The position numbers and the translations under genes were made by a program. A DNA stretch of 19,669 nt from Thermacetogenium sp. UBA5472. GTDB lineage: Bacteria > Bacillota > DSM-12270 > Thermacetogeniales > Thermacetogeniaceae. Where the stretch lies: positions 21,469 through 41,137 of the forward strand of contig DIQC01000014.1 of NCBI GenBank assembly GCA_002426495.1, written 5' to 3'. The notes under the pieces were generated by a model, which had not been told where the DNA came from, did no database searches, and saw nothing but the letters and a program-made list of their open reading frames with translations. Of this stretch, positions 6,692 to 14,092 are shown in pieces (position 1 is the first letter of the stretch; each line of letters starts with the position of its first letter).

Positions 6692-7534
6692 CTAACCACC
6701 AACAACTACTTTTCCGGGGACAGATCTTCCGACTGCCCGGGCAATTTTCCGGACTTCCTGAGCTAACACTTGAAATCTTTCAGGTGTAAGTGATTGCTGC
6801 CCATCGACAAGTGCATCATCTGGAGAAGGATGCACCTCGATCAACAGCCCATCTGCTCCGGCGGCAACAGCTGCACGGGACATAGAGGGAACCATCCACC
6901 ACTTGCCTGTCCCATGGCAGGGATCAACAATTACCGGCAGGTGGGAATAATGCTTGAGCACAGGCACTGCACTCAGGTCAAGAGTATTTCTGGTTAGAGT
7001 TTCAAATGTCCTGATCCCCCGCTCGCAGAAAATAACCTGCCGGTTACCCTCAAGAAGTATATACTCGGCAGCCATCATCCACTCCTCGATAGTCGCACCG
7101 GGCGCTCTCTTCAAAAGTATAGGCTTTCCGGATGCAGCAGCCTCTTTTAACAGGGGAATATTCTGCATATTACGCGCCCCGATCTGCAGAATATCAGCAC
7201 AACTGGCAACGAGGGGTACCAGCCGTGGATCCATTACCTCAGTAACGATCATCAGCCCTGTCGCTTCCCGTGCCTCTGCTATATATTCTAAACCCTTTTC
7301 TGCAAGGCCCTGAAAGGAATAAGGAGATGTGCGGGGTTTATAAGCACCTCCACGCAGAAATGTAGCTCCCGCCTCCTTCACTGCCATTGCACACTCCAGG
7401 AACCGTGTTCTAGACTCTACTGCACAAGGGCCTGCTATCAGATGTACATCACTACCTCCGATAACCTGCTCCCCTACTTTAATTATTGTGTTGTTCTCTT
7501 TAAACTGGCGGCTTACTAGTTTAATTTGATCCAA
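6692..7534 (-). CDS. aroF: DAHP synthase, short form without FL domain
   Basis: This is a second type I-beta DAHP synthase paralogue, 280 aa. It has the full barrel with AGPCAVE, KPRTSPYSFQGL, QIGARNMQN, LLKRAPGATIEEWMMAAEY, CERGIRTFE, VDPCHGTGKW and EVHPSP. It starts right at the linker before the barrel, so it lacks the N-terminal ferredoxin-like domain present in the neighbour at 4867-5931, and is probably insensitive to feedback through that domain. The TTG start at 7534 is preceded by AAAAGGTGA at about 7-nt spacing; no ATG fits. It sits between the ferredoxin terminator and its own terminator, so it is probably monocistronic. No T-box is visible upstream. The last codons and stop overlap a TTAGTGGTTAGTCG stretch that recurs at 16205. 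Confidence 0.93.
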   Translation of the reverse strand: MDQIKLVSRQFKENNTIIKVGEQVIGGSDVHLIAGPCAVESRTRFLECAMAVKEAGATFLRGGAYKPRTSPYSFQGLAEKGLEYIAEAREATGLMIVTEVMDPRLVPLVASCADILQIGARNMQNIPLLKEAAASGKPILLKRAPGATIEEWMMAAEYILLEGNRQVIFCERGIRTFETLTRNTLDLSAVPVLKHYSHLPVIVDPCHGTGKWWMVPSMSRAAVAAGADGLLIEVHPSPDDALVDGQQSLTPERFQVLAQEVRKIARAVGRSVPGKVVVGG

Positions 7535-7709
7535 CTTAGAATCACCTTTTCTATTACATTACATCAACTTCTAGATAGCTTCACTGCAAATTATCTTTAT
7601 ATGTCAACAAAATATACCACAAAAACAAGAACTACTGAACCATCCCTGATTTATTTCGACCATGATGCTATAGTTTCCTTCACAATCACTTAGCCATCCG
7701 GATAAGAAG
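7535..7709. other. Leader region of the short aroF
   Basis: AT-rich and without a gene. A TTGACA occurs on the minus strand near 7606-7601 but no matching -10 lies at 16-18 bp; TATATT near 7616 is another weak candidate. No T-box or other riboswitch signature is seen, unlike the paralogous aroF. Confidence 0.35.
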
Positions 7710-7751
7710 TAAAAAGCCCACAACTCTGATAATCATACAGTGCTGTGAGCT
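7709..7751 (-). terminator. Intrinsic terminator of the ferredoxin gene
   Basis: On the minus strand AGCTCACA (7751-7744) pairs with TGTGGGCT (7722-7715), 8 bp with one G-U pair, followed by TTTTTAC. It lies about 40 nt after the ferredoxin stop codon. Confidence 0.75.
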
Positions 7752-7789
7752 CTCCCCTATTTAATTAAATAATATTTAGCTAATCTTGT

Positions 7790-7972
7790 TTATTCTTCCT
7801 CGAGTGTAATAGCTTCCTCAGGGCACTCCTCTACACAGGTTTCACACTCTGTGCAGTCATCCGGTCGTACTACCTTAGACTTATCATTTTCCATCTCAAA
7901 CACTTCACTCGGGCATACATCCACACAAGTTTCACAGCCGGTACACTTGTCAAAATCTACCTTTGGCGCCAT
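7790..7972 (-). CDS. 2[4Fe-4S] ferredoxin
   Basis: A 60-residue cytoplasmic electron carrier of the clostridial type. Two CX2CX2CX3CP motifs are seen: C10-C13-C16-C20 and C40-C43-C46-C50, predicted to bind two [4Fe-4S] clusters. The two halves (CTGCETCVDVCP and CTECETCVEECP) show the internal duplication typical of the family. The protein is very acidic, ending EEAITLEEE. The ATG is preceded by GGGAGGGG at good spacing. It has its own promoter overlapping the end of aroH and its own terminator, so it is a separate transcription unit. The specific redox partner cannot be inferred from the neighbours. Confidence 0.95.
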   Translation of the reverse strand: MAPKVDFDKCTGCETCVDVCPSEVFEMENDKSKVVRPDDCTECETCVEECPEEAITLEEE

Positions 7973-8020
7973 ATTTATTCCCCTCCCTATTTATAATAAG
8001 CAAAAAATAATGTTAATTGG

Positions 8021-8050
8021 ATGATACATTATCTAATTTAGAGATGTCAA
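8021..8050 (-). promoter_or_regulatory. Sigma-A-type promoter for the ferredoxin gene
   Basis: TTGACA at 8050-8045 (perfect -35, overlapping the aroH stop codon) and TATCAT at 8026-8021 (five of six) are separated by 18 bp. It lies about 50 nt upstream of the ferredoxin ATG. Confidence 0.72.
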
Positions 8051-8430
8051 CTGTTTTTTAAAGCCAGATCAGGTCGCAGCACTGCCGCTTCTTTCAAATA
8101 GATGTGTTTAACTTCTTCCTGAGAACAGGGCAGATAGGCATGCATTAAAACACGCACACACTTCTGGATGGCTCCGGGAACATCTGCTTCGATTGTGCCA
8201 AATAATGGAACATGCGCCCACCCGAGTTCCCGGGCAGCCGCAGCTGGAAATGCCGCATTTAAATCTGGAGTAAGTGAAAATATAATACTGATAATTCTTT
8301 CAGGCTCCAGGTGATTTTTATCAACAATAACAGTCAACAGTTCTCTGGTAGCTTGCCTAATTGCCTGCGTGGTATTGGCTGAAACAGGTGCTGCTCCCCT
8401 GATACCACGCACCCATAATCTACTACTCAT
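8047..8430 (-). CDS. aroH: Chorismate mutase, AroH class
   Basis: It rearranges chorismate to prephenate, feeding PheA. The 127-residue length and layout match Bacillus subtilis AroH: N-terminal RGIRGA (catalytic Arg), SLTPDLNAAFPA, the EADV segment with the catalytic Glu equivalent to E78, KCVRVL containing the Arg equivalent to R90, and C-terminal HIYLKEAAVLRPDL with the substrate-binding Tyr. The Cys75 position of B. subtilis is Gly here, a position that varies in the family. The ATG at 8430 has AAGAGG upstream at about 10 nt. It is the last gene of a probable four-gene operon starting at 9886, and lies 17 nt after the hutP-like gene. A separate monofunctional mutase fits with PheA lacking a mutase domain. 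Confidence 0.95.
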   Translation of the reverse strand: MSSRLWVRGIRGAAPVSANTTQAIRQATRELLTVIVDKNHLEPERIISIIFSLTPDLNAAFPAAAARELGWAHVPLFGTIEADVPGAIQKCVRVLMHAYLPCSQEEVKHIYLKEAAVLRPDLALKNS

Positions 8431-8447
8431 AGTATATCGACCTCTTT

Positions 8448-8879
8448 TTAGATAACACGGTGTCCAAGCCCAATCGCTACTTCATCAAGATGCAAAAGCC
8501 CAATCCCAAAGTATACAGCCACGCTCACATGATCATTGTGACGGGCAATCCCGATCTTGCCGCCCACATCGTAGCCTACAGCCTTCATGCTTATTTGGCT
8601 TAATGCTTCCCTGGTTGCCCCTGCGACAGCGCCCTGTTCAAGATGGTTTTCTATGATCACGCCTTCCCTCTTGGCTGCCACAACAGCTCGCTCTGTAAAT
8701 TTCTTGACTTTATTTATAAACTCACCACCACAGTCCACAGCGGCAGTTTTTATATCTTGCTTAGCATATAAAGACTTCAGCTCTGTCTCCTCTTCTCTTG
8801 TCTCTGTAAGTGCCATTTTAATCGCTATGGCGGCTATTTGCCTGCTTCCATAGTTTCTCAAAGCCGTATCACCCCACAT
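8448..8879 (-). CDS. HutP-family RNA-binding-type protein
   Basis: HutP of Bacillus is a histidine- and metal-dependent RNA-binding antiterminator of the hut operon. This product (143 aa from the ATG at 8879) matches the clostridial HutP-like form. It has an N-terminal helix SRQIAAIAIKMALTETREEE, a central segment with KREGVIIENHLEQGAVAGATREALSQI, and a conserved end GIARHNDHVSVAVYFGIGLLHLDEVAIGLGHRVI. No histidine-utilisation genes are nearby, so its RNA target is unknown. The frame is open upstream to an ATG at 8924, which would overlap the previous gene; a TTG at 8861 behind GGGGTGAT is another possible start. The upstream gene ends 4 nt before 8879. Confidence 0.82.
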   Translation of the reverse strand: MWGDTALRNYGSRQIAAIAIKMALTETREEETELKSLYAKQDIKTAAVDCGGEFINKVKKFTERAVVAAKREGVIIENHLEQGAVAGATREALSQISMKAVGYDVGGKIGIARHNDHVSVAVYFGIGLLHLDEVAIGLGHRVI

Positions 8880-8883
8880 TACC

Positions 8884-9360
8884 CTATTCAAATCTGACCT
8901 GCCCCAAACTGACACAAGAGGCATTAGTTGTTACCTGGTGGTTAACCTGAGGCCAGCAAACCTTATTCGAGGTCTCACTGACCTGAAACACTATAGGACA
9001 TAAGTAAGCAGTACCGTCAATGATAATCTCATCCCCTGCCCGTACAGATAGCAAAACCTCTCGTTCCTGAAAATCAGCAACCTTTTGACCGTTGACATAG
9101 ATGGCAGCTTGCGGTAGAACAAAGTGGCCGCAGATTTTAACCTTAACACTGCCCACCTCTTGCCGGCCAGGATCTGTCACCGCTAAATTATGTTCTGATA
9201 CTGGGATCCCTTCCATCTGTTCGGCAAAGCTTAAATAAAAGCGGATGGGATCCTTTGTCATAAGCAATTGCACAACAATCAGCAGAGAAAAAAGAAGCAC
9301 AACAAAAACTTGCAGCCTCTTTTCCCAGCGTTCCAGGCGTTCAATAAAACGTCTCCCCAT
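8884..9360 (-). CDS. Uncharacterised membrane-anchored protein
   Basis: I do not recognise a named family. The 158-residue product has a basic N-terminus (GRRFIERLERWEKRLQ), one strong transmembrane segment at about 17-34, and an extracytoplasmic domain of about 120 residues rich in beta-type segments (VKVKICGHFVLPQAAIYVNGQKV, LLSVRAGDEIIIDG). This looks like a single-pass protein with a small sandwich-like outer domain. The start is the ATG at 9360 behind GGAGGG at 6-7 nt; the frame extends to 9492, but that part is cysteine-rich junk without an RBS. It ends 4 nt before the hutP-like gene, implying co-transcription with hutP and aroH. Confidence 0.75.
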   Translation of the reverse strand: MGRRFIERLERWEKRLQVFVVLLFSLLIVVQLLMTKDPIRFYLSFAEQMEGIPVSEHNLAVTDPGRQEVGSVKVKICGHFVLPQAAIYVNGQKVADFQEREVLLSVRAGDEIIIDGTAYLCPIVFQVSETSNKVCWPQVNHQVTTNASCVSLGQVRFE

Positions 9361-9439
9361 AAAATACCCTCCTGCATATTTCCTTATATCATATCCATCT
9401 TTTACGCAGTTCTGGGCATTTTTATGCATACAGGCAAAA

Positions 9440-9886
9440 TTACCTGCTATAATGCTTTTCCAGATAATGACGATAATTGCGCAGTTCATCATTTATCTTA
9501 TAAATAACTCGTTCAACCTGATGTTTATCCAGTATAACCTCTGACGGAGACAGCATTTCCACCTTGCGAAATTCATCCTTCAGCAAAAGAGGTATGACAT
9601 CTTCAATGGTATCTGCCTCTAATACAAATTCTACAGGCGCATAAGCGGCCTCATGACCGCTCGTTTCATCAGTGACCGTATAGACTTCCCCATTGGTGTT
9701 AATATCCTCTATTCGGATACCCTGGATAGGAATATTCCGCAGTAATGTAGCTTTTTGTTCGCGAACCTCCTCAGCTATCTCTTCGCCTTCCTTCCATCTG
9801 GTAAAAAGCTTCTTTTGCCTGCTTTCCCCGCGGTAGTCAAAGCGAACCTTCAGGCGTAATGTCTTGGTATCTATTTCGCTTATCAA
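9440..9886 (-). CDS. Uncharacterised conserved-looking cytoplasmic protein
   Basis: No family recognised. The 148-residue soluble protein is highly charged, begins with a short beta-rich region (LRLKVRFDYRGE), has a Glu/Lys-rich helix (RWKEGEEIAEEVREQKATLL), then segments with Asp/Glu-rich turns, and ends with a long amphipathic helix (ERVIYKINDELRNYRHYLEKHY). No membrane segment or metal motif is visible. The start is the TTG at 9886 behind GGCGGAG at about 5 nt. It lies 79 nt upstream of the membrane protein at 9360 and is probably the first gene of the operon that ends in aroH. Coding is supported by codon structure and the RBS only. Confidence 0.7.
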   Translation of the reverse strand: MISEIDTKTLRLKVRFDYRGESRQKKLFTRWKEGEEIAEEVREQKATLLRNIPIQGIRIEDINTNGEVYTVTDETSGHEAAYAPVEFVLEADTIEDVIPLLLKDEFRKVEMLSPSEVILDKHQVERVIYKINDELRNYRHYLEKHYSR

Positions 9887-10023
9887 ACTATCTCCGCCCC
9901 CCTAAAATTCTCTTGATTACCGCTTCAATTCGTCATAACCCCTCAAAATTCCTCCCCAGTCCTTAATTTCCTTGTGTGTTGTGTACTCGACCACTCATCA
10001 CCCTCATAATTCATCCCGAATGC

Positions 10024-10620
10024 TTAATACTCAATCCCACGCCTGCTGCTGATGCCATTTTGGAAGGGGTGTTTTCGTGGGGTCATTTCCGTAACCAGGT
10101 CGGCTCTCTCCATGATCTTCGGATGGGCATTACGTCCCGTTAAGATCACTTCAACAAAAGGCTGTTTTTTATCCAATAAAGCCAAAACATCCTCCGGAGA
10201 TATGAATTCCTGGGAAATAGCCTGGTTAATTTCATCTAAGACAACGATATCATATTCACCTGAACTGACAGCTTGTTCTGCCGCACTGAAGCCCAGATGT
10301 GCCATTCTTTCATGTTCAGTATTATCTTTATCCATAAAAGGAAAGCACTTTCCGCATCCATGACACTTATCTTCTCCCTGCCTGACCAATGCGCTGTAGG
10401 GACAGGTAACTCCATACTGGAGAAATTCAAAATTTGGATAGAGCCTCTGTGTACTGAACAATTCTCCTGTATAAGCCCCCCCTTTAAGAAACTGTATAAA
10501 ACAAACATGAAAACCATGCCCAACTGCGCGCAGACACTGCCCTAATGCGGCTGTCGTCTTCCCTTTACTGTCTCCGGTATAAACCTGTATAAGTCCTTTA
10601 TCCAAGCGCCGTCTCAACAT
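10024..10620 (-). CDS. cobO: Cob(I)yrinic acid a,c-diamide adenosyltransferase (CobO/BtuR family)
   Basis: It adenosylates reduced corrinoids using ATP, giving adenosylcobalamin precursors. From the ATG at 10620 the product is 198 aa. The N-terminal P-loop GDSKGKTTAA lies at about 16-25; VVLDEIN is the Walker-B-like segment; the LTGRNAHP and ADLVTEMTPRKHPF...GISSRRGIEY blocks are typical of the family. Oddly, between the FEFLQYG segment and the following helix it has four cysteines (C73, C86, C89, C92) in CPY...CHGCGKC, absent from E. coli BtuR and resembling a metal site. A GTG at 10623 is an alternative start; AAGGAG stands 7 nt before the ATG. It overlaps the end of the ATPase gene by 23 nt, so the two are translationally linked. 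Confidence 0.9.
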   Translation of the reverse strand: MLRRRLDKGLIQVYTGDSKGKTTAALGQCLRAVGHGFHVCFIQFLKGGAYTGELFSTQRLYPNFEFLQYGVTCPYSALVRQGEDKCHGCGKCFPFMDKDNTEHERMAHLGFSAAEQAVSSGEYDIVVLDEINQAISQEFISPEDVLALLDKKQPFVEVILTGRNAHPKIMERADLVTEMTPRKHPFQNGISSRRGIEY

Positions 10621-11896
10621 CACTTTTCTCCTTCCTCAAATTTTGAACTTCTTTCAATACAGATAGTTGATCAGGCAGCAGTTGCAGTCCCTGTTCCTTT
10701 AACATAGAAATGCAGCGATCCACATCTCCCCCTGTATAATCACGCTCCGGCAAATGCTCGGCATCCACAAAATAACAAGGCTTTCCATCTGCCAGCAGCG
10801 GTTCTAATACCTGTGCATTAAGGATATTCCCACGGCCAAAAGGTGTCTCCAGGGCAAAAATGACATCAGCCTGCAGGGCCATTTGTAAATTCGCTTCGTA
10901 ACTGCGGGTACTGATAGAGGAAAACGGCTTCTCTTCAACAATCTCTAACCCCAGGGCTTGCCCTACCTCCCAGTCAGTGTCTTGAATATTTACAACACCA
11001 GCTGATACACGACATCCCAGCCTGGATAGCTGCCCCATTAGAGCACCCCCCACACCTCCCCCGCAGATCAGATGGACCCGTAGTTGTGAAGAACTGACAC
11101 TGCCATCACTTGCTATTGGTAAAACCACAATCTGAGGAACACCTGATAATGGGTGTTTAATAACAAGCACATCTGTATTGTATACTTTTTTTACGTTTTC
11201 TACTGTCAAAACTTCTTTCGGAGTTCCCGTCTTAAAGATCTTCCCGTCTTTTAGCATGATCAGTTGTTTACTGAACTGAGATGCCAAATTCAAGTCATGA
11301 AGAATGCCGATGCAAGTTACACCATGATTGCTGTTCATCTCTTTTAAAAGATTGAGCACTTCTAATTGCGCACTCAGATCAAGGTGGGAAACAGGTTCAT
11401 CCAATAAAATAATCTCTGGTTCCTGGGCTAGTGCCCTGGCTAAAATAACCTTCTGGCTCTCCCCCCCACTCAGTTCCAAAGCATTGCGATCTCTCAAATG
11501 CCAGCAGTTAGCTGACTCCATGGCTTGGCGCACAATTTCAAAATCCTGTTTATTTTCCTGATCAAATCTCCCTAGATGAGGATGTCTGCCCATCATCACC
11601 AGCTCTAAAACAGTAAAGGGGAAGTTTACCTCAGTTTCCTGGGGCACCACTGCCACTTGTTTGGCCAGATCCCGTCTCGAGATCTCATTCAAGTCTTTTC
11701 CTTGAAAATAAACAACCCCACCTATGGGTTTTAAAGCTGCCGTAATGGTTTTCAATAATGTGGATTTGCCAGCGGCATTAGGGCCGATAATAACCAGGAA
11801 ACTACCGGGAGGGACCTCAAAATTAACCCCCTTGAGAACCTGATGAGAGCCATAACTGCATTCAATATCATGTATCTTAAAAACCATATTACTCAT
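10598..11896 (-). CDS. btuD: Cobalamin-type ABC transporter ATPase fused to a C-terminal Rossmann-like domain
   Basis: Residues 5-250 are a BtuD/FhuC-type ATPase: Walker A GPNAAGKST (38-46), signature LSGGESQ (142-148), Walker B IILLDEP (162-168) and the switch His in LHDLN (about 200). It energises the BtuC permease encoded next. The family usually ends near 260 aa, but this protein has 432. The extra domain (about 272-415) starts with a beta strand and glycine-rich HLICGGGVGGALM, followed by a beta-alpha pattern (VSAGVVNIQDTDWEVGQALGLEIV, ADVIFALETPFGRGN, GKPCYFVDAE), suggesting a nucleotide- or cofactor-binding fold. Its role is unknown. The ATG is preceded by GGAAG at 6 nt. It overlaps cobO at its 3' end. 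Confidence 0.9.
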   Translation of the reverse strand: MSNMVFKIHDIECSYGSHQVLKGVNFEVPPGSFLVIIGPNAAGKSTLLKTITAALKPIGGVVYFQGKDLNEISRRDLAKQVAVVPQETEVNFPFTVLELVMMGRHPHLGRFDQENKQDFEIVRQAMESANCWHLRDRNALELSGGESQKVILARALAQEPEIILLDEPVSHLDLSAQLEVLNLLKEMNSNHGVTCIGILHDLNLASQFSKQLIMLKDGKIFKTGTPKEVLTVENVKKVYNTDVLVIKHPLSGVPQIVVLPIASDGSVSSSQLRVHLICGGGVGGALMGQLSRLGCRVSAGVVNIQDTDWEVGQALGLEIVEEKPFSSISTRSYEANLQMALQADVIFALETPFGRGNILNAQVLEPLLADGKPCYFVDAEHLPERDYTGGDVDRCISMLKEQGLQLLPDQLSVLKEVQNLRKEKSDVETALG

Positions 11897-11919
11897 AATT
11901 TGCTTCCATCCTCCCCAGC

Positions 11920-12957
11920 TTAAAAATGGCCACTGCTCTTACGGGTACGCAACAGATACATGAAAAATGGAGCGCCTAAAAAGGCGGTAACAACGCCTAC
12001 CGGCAGTTCAACAGGTGCTGCGATAGTGCGCGCTATAATGTCCGCCCAAACCAAAAATATGCCGCCGCCAATGGCTGATACAGGCAGCAGAACTCGGTGG
12101 TCCGGACCCAGTACAAGGCGTATCAGATGCGGCACAATCAAGCCCACAAAGCCGATGGTACCAGCCATAGATACGGCAAGACCAGTCAGAAATGAAGCCA
12201 GTAGCAGGACCAGCTTTTTTGTCCTTTCAACTGACACACCTAATTGTCCTGCAGTTTCATCACCAAATGTCAAAATATTTAAATCACGCCCGAAAAAGCA
12301 CAACAAGATAACCCCCACGAAGATCAGAGGTAGTGTATAGATAAATTGATCGCTCCCTCTAAGACCCAGGCTGCCCATCATCCAATAGACAATCTGCTGC
12401 AAGCTCTCCCCGGCCAATGTAAGCATAAAAGAGAGAATAGCCGACATAAAGGAACTCATGACAACTCCGGCTAGGATCAGCGTTTCTACCGCCAGGTGTC
12501 CGTTGACGACAGCCAAACGATAGACCAAAATTCCAGTTATCAGCGCTCCCAAAAAGGCTGCCAGGGGAAGGGTAACAGCCCCCAGCGTTCCTAAACCCAC
12601 AAAAATGATCACCAGGGCTGCCCCAACTGAAGCGCCTGATGCCACACCAATGGTATATGGTTCTGCCAAGGGATTGCGTAAAAGACCCTGCAGGGCAGCA
12701 CCGGCAACCGCTAGTGCCGAGCCAATAAACAGCGCCAATATCACTCGGGGCAGCCGTATATCCCAGACAATCGCCTCAGTAGCCGTATCAGAGACAGAAA
12801 ACCACGATGAGAATCCCGGCAGGTGAGATAGAATTACCTTCATAGTTGTAACAGGTGCTATGGAAGTACTACCTATACCAACACCAAACAGCGAGGAAAT
12901 AATTGCTACAACAAGGAGCACAACTAAAACTAACAATGTATTGCGTTTTTGATGCAT
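11920..12957 (-). CDS. btuC: FecCD/BtuC-family ABC transporter permease
   Basis: Membrane subunit of a corrinoid or siderophore importer. The 345-residue product has an N-terminal transmembrane helix, then the family hallmarks RLPRVILALFIGSALAVAGAALQGLLRNPLAEPYTIGVASGA, repeated hydrophobic helices consistent with about ten membrane spans, and the C-terminal GTIGFVGLIVPHLIRLVLGPDHR coupling region that contacts the ATPase. The start is the ATG at 12957 behind AAAGGTGAG; the frame extends to a GTG at 12966 that overlaps the RBS. It is 24 nt after btuF and 23 nt before the ATPase gene. The adjacent cobO favours cobalamin as the substrate, an inference from context. Confidence 0.93.
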   Translation of the reverse strand: MHQKRNTLLVLVVLLVVAIISSLFGVGIGSTSIAPVTTMKVILSHLPGFSSWFSVSDTATEAIVWDIRLPRVILALFIGSALAVAGAALQGLLRNPLAEPYTIGVASGASVGAALVIIFVGLGTLGAVTLPLAAFLGALITGILVYRLAVVNGHLAVETLILAGVVMSSFMSAILSFMLTLAGESLQQIVYWMMGSLGLRGSDQFIYTLPLIFVGVILLCFFGRDLNILTFGDETAGQLGVSVERTKKLVLLLASFLTGLAVSMAGTIGFVGLIVPHLIRLVLGPDHRVLLPVSAIGGGIFLVWADIIARTIAAPVELPVGVVTAFLGAPFFMYLLRTRKSSGHF

Positions 12958-12981
12958 TACACTCACCTTTGCATCTAATAT

Positions 12982-13911
12982 TTAGAAACGATCAGGGTAT
13001 AGTTCTTTGGCTATTGTTTCCACTGCATCTGCGGAACGAGGACCCGGTCTATTCAACAGGGTATCAACATCTGTGATTAGGTTATCCTCCTGCACAGCTT
13101 TGATAGTATCCCAACCGGAACGTTTTTTGATTTCAGCTTCCACATCTACGTAATAGCTATCCAAGGCTAAAATTACTTCGGGATTGTTTTTGACCACACT
13201 TTCCAGACTGTACATCTGATATCCTTCAACATCTCCGGCAATGTTAATTCCCCCGGCCAGAGATACTACCTCATCAACAGAGGTTTTAGTACCTGCCGTA
13301 TAAAGGGGTTCATTGCCAACTTCGATGAATACCTTAGGGCGTTCTGCTTCAGGGATACTGGCAACCTTTTCCTCTACCGCTGCAATTTTCTCTTTCATCT
13401 CAGAGGTAATTTTATCCCCGCTACTTTCAGTACCAGTCACTTGGGAGATCAATTCAATGGCTCTGTAAACCCCATCAAGGCTTTCCGGATCAACACAAAG
13501 AACCGGGATATCCAAATCCCTTAACTTGCTGACAATATTATCATTGAGAATCACCTTTGCTACAACCAGATCAGGCTCCATGGCAACGATCTCTTCCACA
13601 TTTCCCTCTAGATTCCCGATCTGGGGCTTCTCTTTGGCTTCCTCTGGGTAATCACAATATGTAGTGACACCAACAACACGATCCCCCAAGCCCAGCGCAA
13701 ACAGAATCTCTGTATTGCTGGGGGTAAGAGAAATTATCCTTTCAGGACTATTCGCTATTGTTAATTCCGCCCCTGAATCATCTGTAACCGTAATTTCAGA
13801 TGTCTGACTGTCTGTAGCATCAGTATTTTGCTGCTGACAGCCGCTGAACAGTAAAAGAGAAACCGACAGCAGCACAAAGACCGCACACAATTGACCCTTT
13901 CTCCGAAGCAT
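12982..13911 (-). CDS. btuF: Cobalamin-type ABC transporter substrate-binding lipoprotein
   Basis: Extracytoplasmic binding protein of the class III (BtuF/FhuD) type. The 309-residue precursor has a basic N-terminus, a hydrophobic stretch and lipobox LFSGC with lipidation at C25. The two-lobed Peripla_BP_2 fold is indicated by PERIISLTPSNTEILFALGLGDRVVGVTTYCDYPEEA, IVAMEPDLVVA, the long central helix (VYRAIELISQVTG...AVEEKVASI) and VEVGNEPLYTAGTKTSVDEVVSLAGGINIAGD. The YCDYPEEA segment is common in BtuF homologues. The ATG is preceded by GGAGG at 7-nt spacing. It is the first gene of btuF-btuC-btuD-cobO. Confidence 0.92.
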   Translation of the reverse strand: MLRRKGQLCAVFVLLSVSLLLFSGCQQQNTDATDSQTSEITVTDDSGAELTIANSPERIISLTPSNTEILFALGLGDRVVGVTTYCDYPEEAKEKPQIGNLEGNVEEIVAMEPDLVVAKVILNDNIVSKLRDLDIPVLCVDPESLDGVYRAIELISQVTGTESSGDKITSEMKEKIAAVEEKVASIPEAERPKVFIEVGNEPLYTAGTKTSVDEVVSLAGGINIAGDVEGYQMYSLESVVKNNPEVILALDSYYVDVEAEIKKRSGWDTIKAVQEDNLITDVDTLLNRPGPRSADAVETIAKELYPDRF

Positions 13912-14092
13912 CCAGTTTCCTCCTTGAAAGTGATATATCTTTAAGTTCTCTGCCGAAGGGTTTCCTTCCTTCTTGATATATTTTTTAAATCATTCGCAGC
14001 TTTAATCACCCCTCTGAACTTAGACCAGCCAAGGGGACGGTCCCCGTGGGTGATCTTAACCATTCTCCGATCTTAGTTCAATCACCCTCTGA
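13912..14092 (-). promoter_or_regulatory. Leader of the btuFCD-cobO operon; hairpins, no B12 riboswitch seen
   Basis: The 181-bp gap after rluB contains two parts. Next to btuF, ATATATC and GATATAT (about 13940-13985 on the plus strand) form the outer arms of a potential hairpin enclosing a GAAGG/CCTTC inner stem. Upstream, three copies of ATCACCC or its complement (14005, 14048, 14081) flank the perfect palindrome ggggacggtcccc at 14033-14045. No B12-box sequence is recognisable on the transcribed strand. Confidence 0.4.

Noticed and set aside
8884..9492. Longer start of the membrane protein at 9492
   Set aside because: The extra 44 residues overlap the 3' end of the previous gene and lack an RBS, whereas the ATG at 9360 has GGAGGG.
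10236..10523. 95-aa minus-strand frame inside cobO
   Set aside because: Alternative frame of a clear CobO; no independent RBS or motif.
13912..14092. Cobalamin riboswitch before btuF
   Set aside because: Expected from context, but no B12-box sequence was found by reading the transcribed strand.
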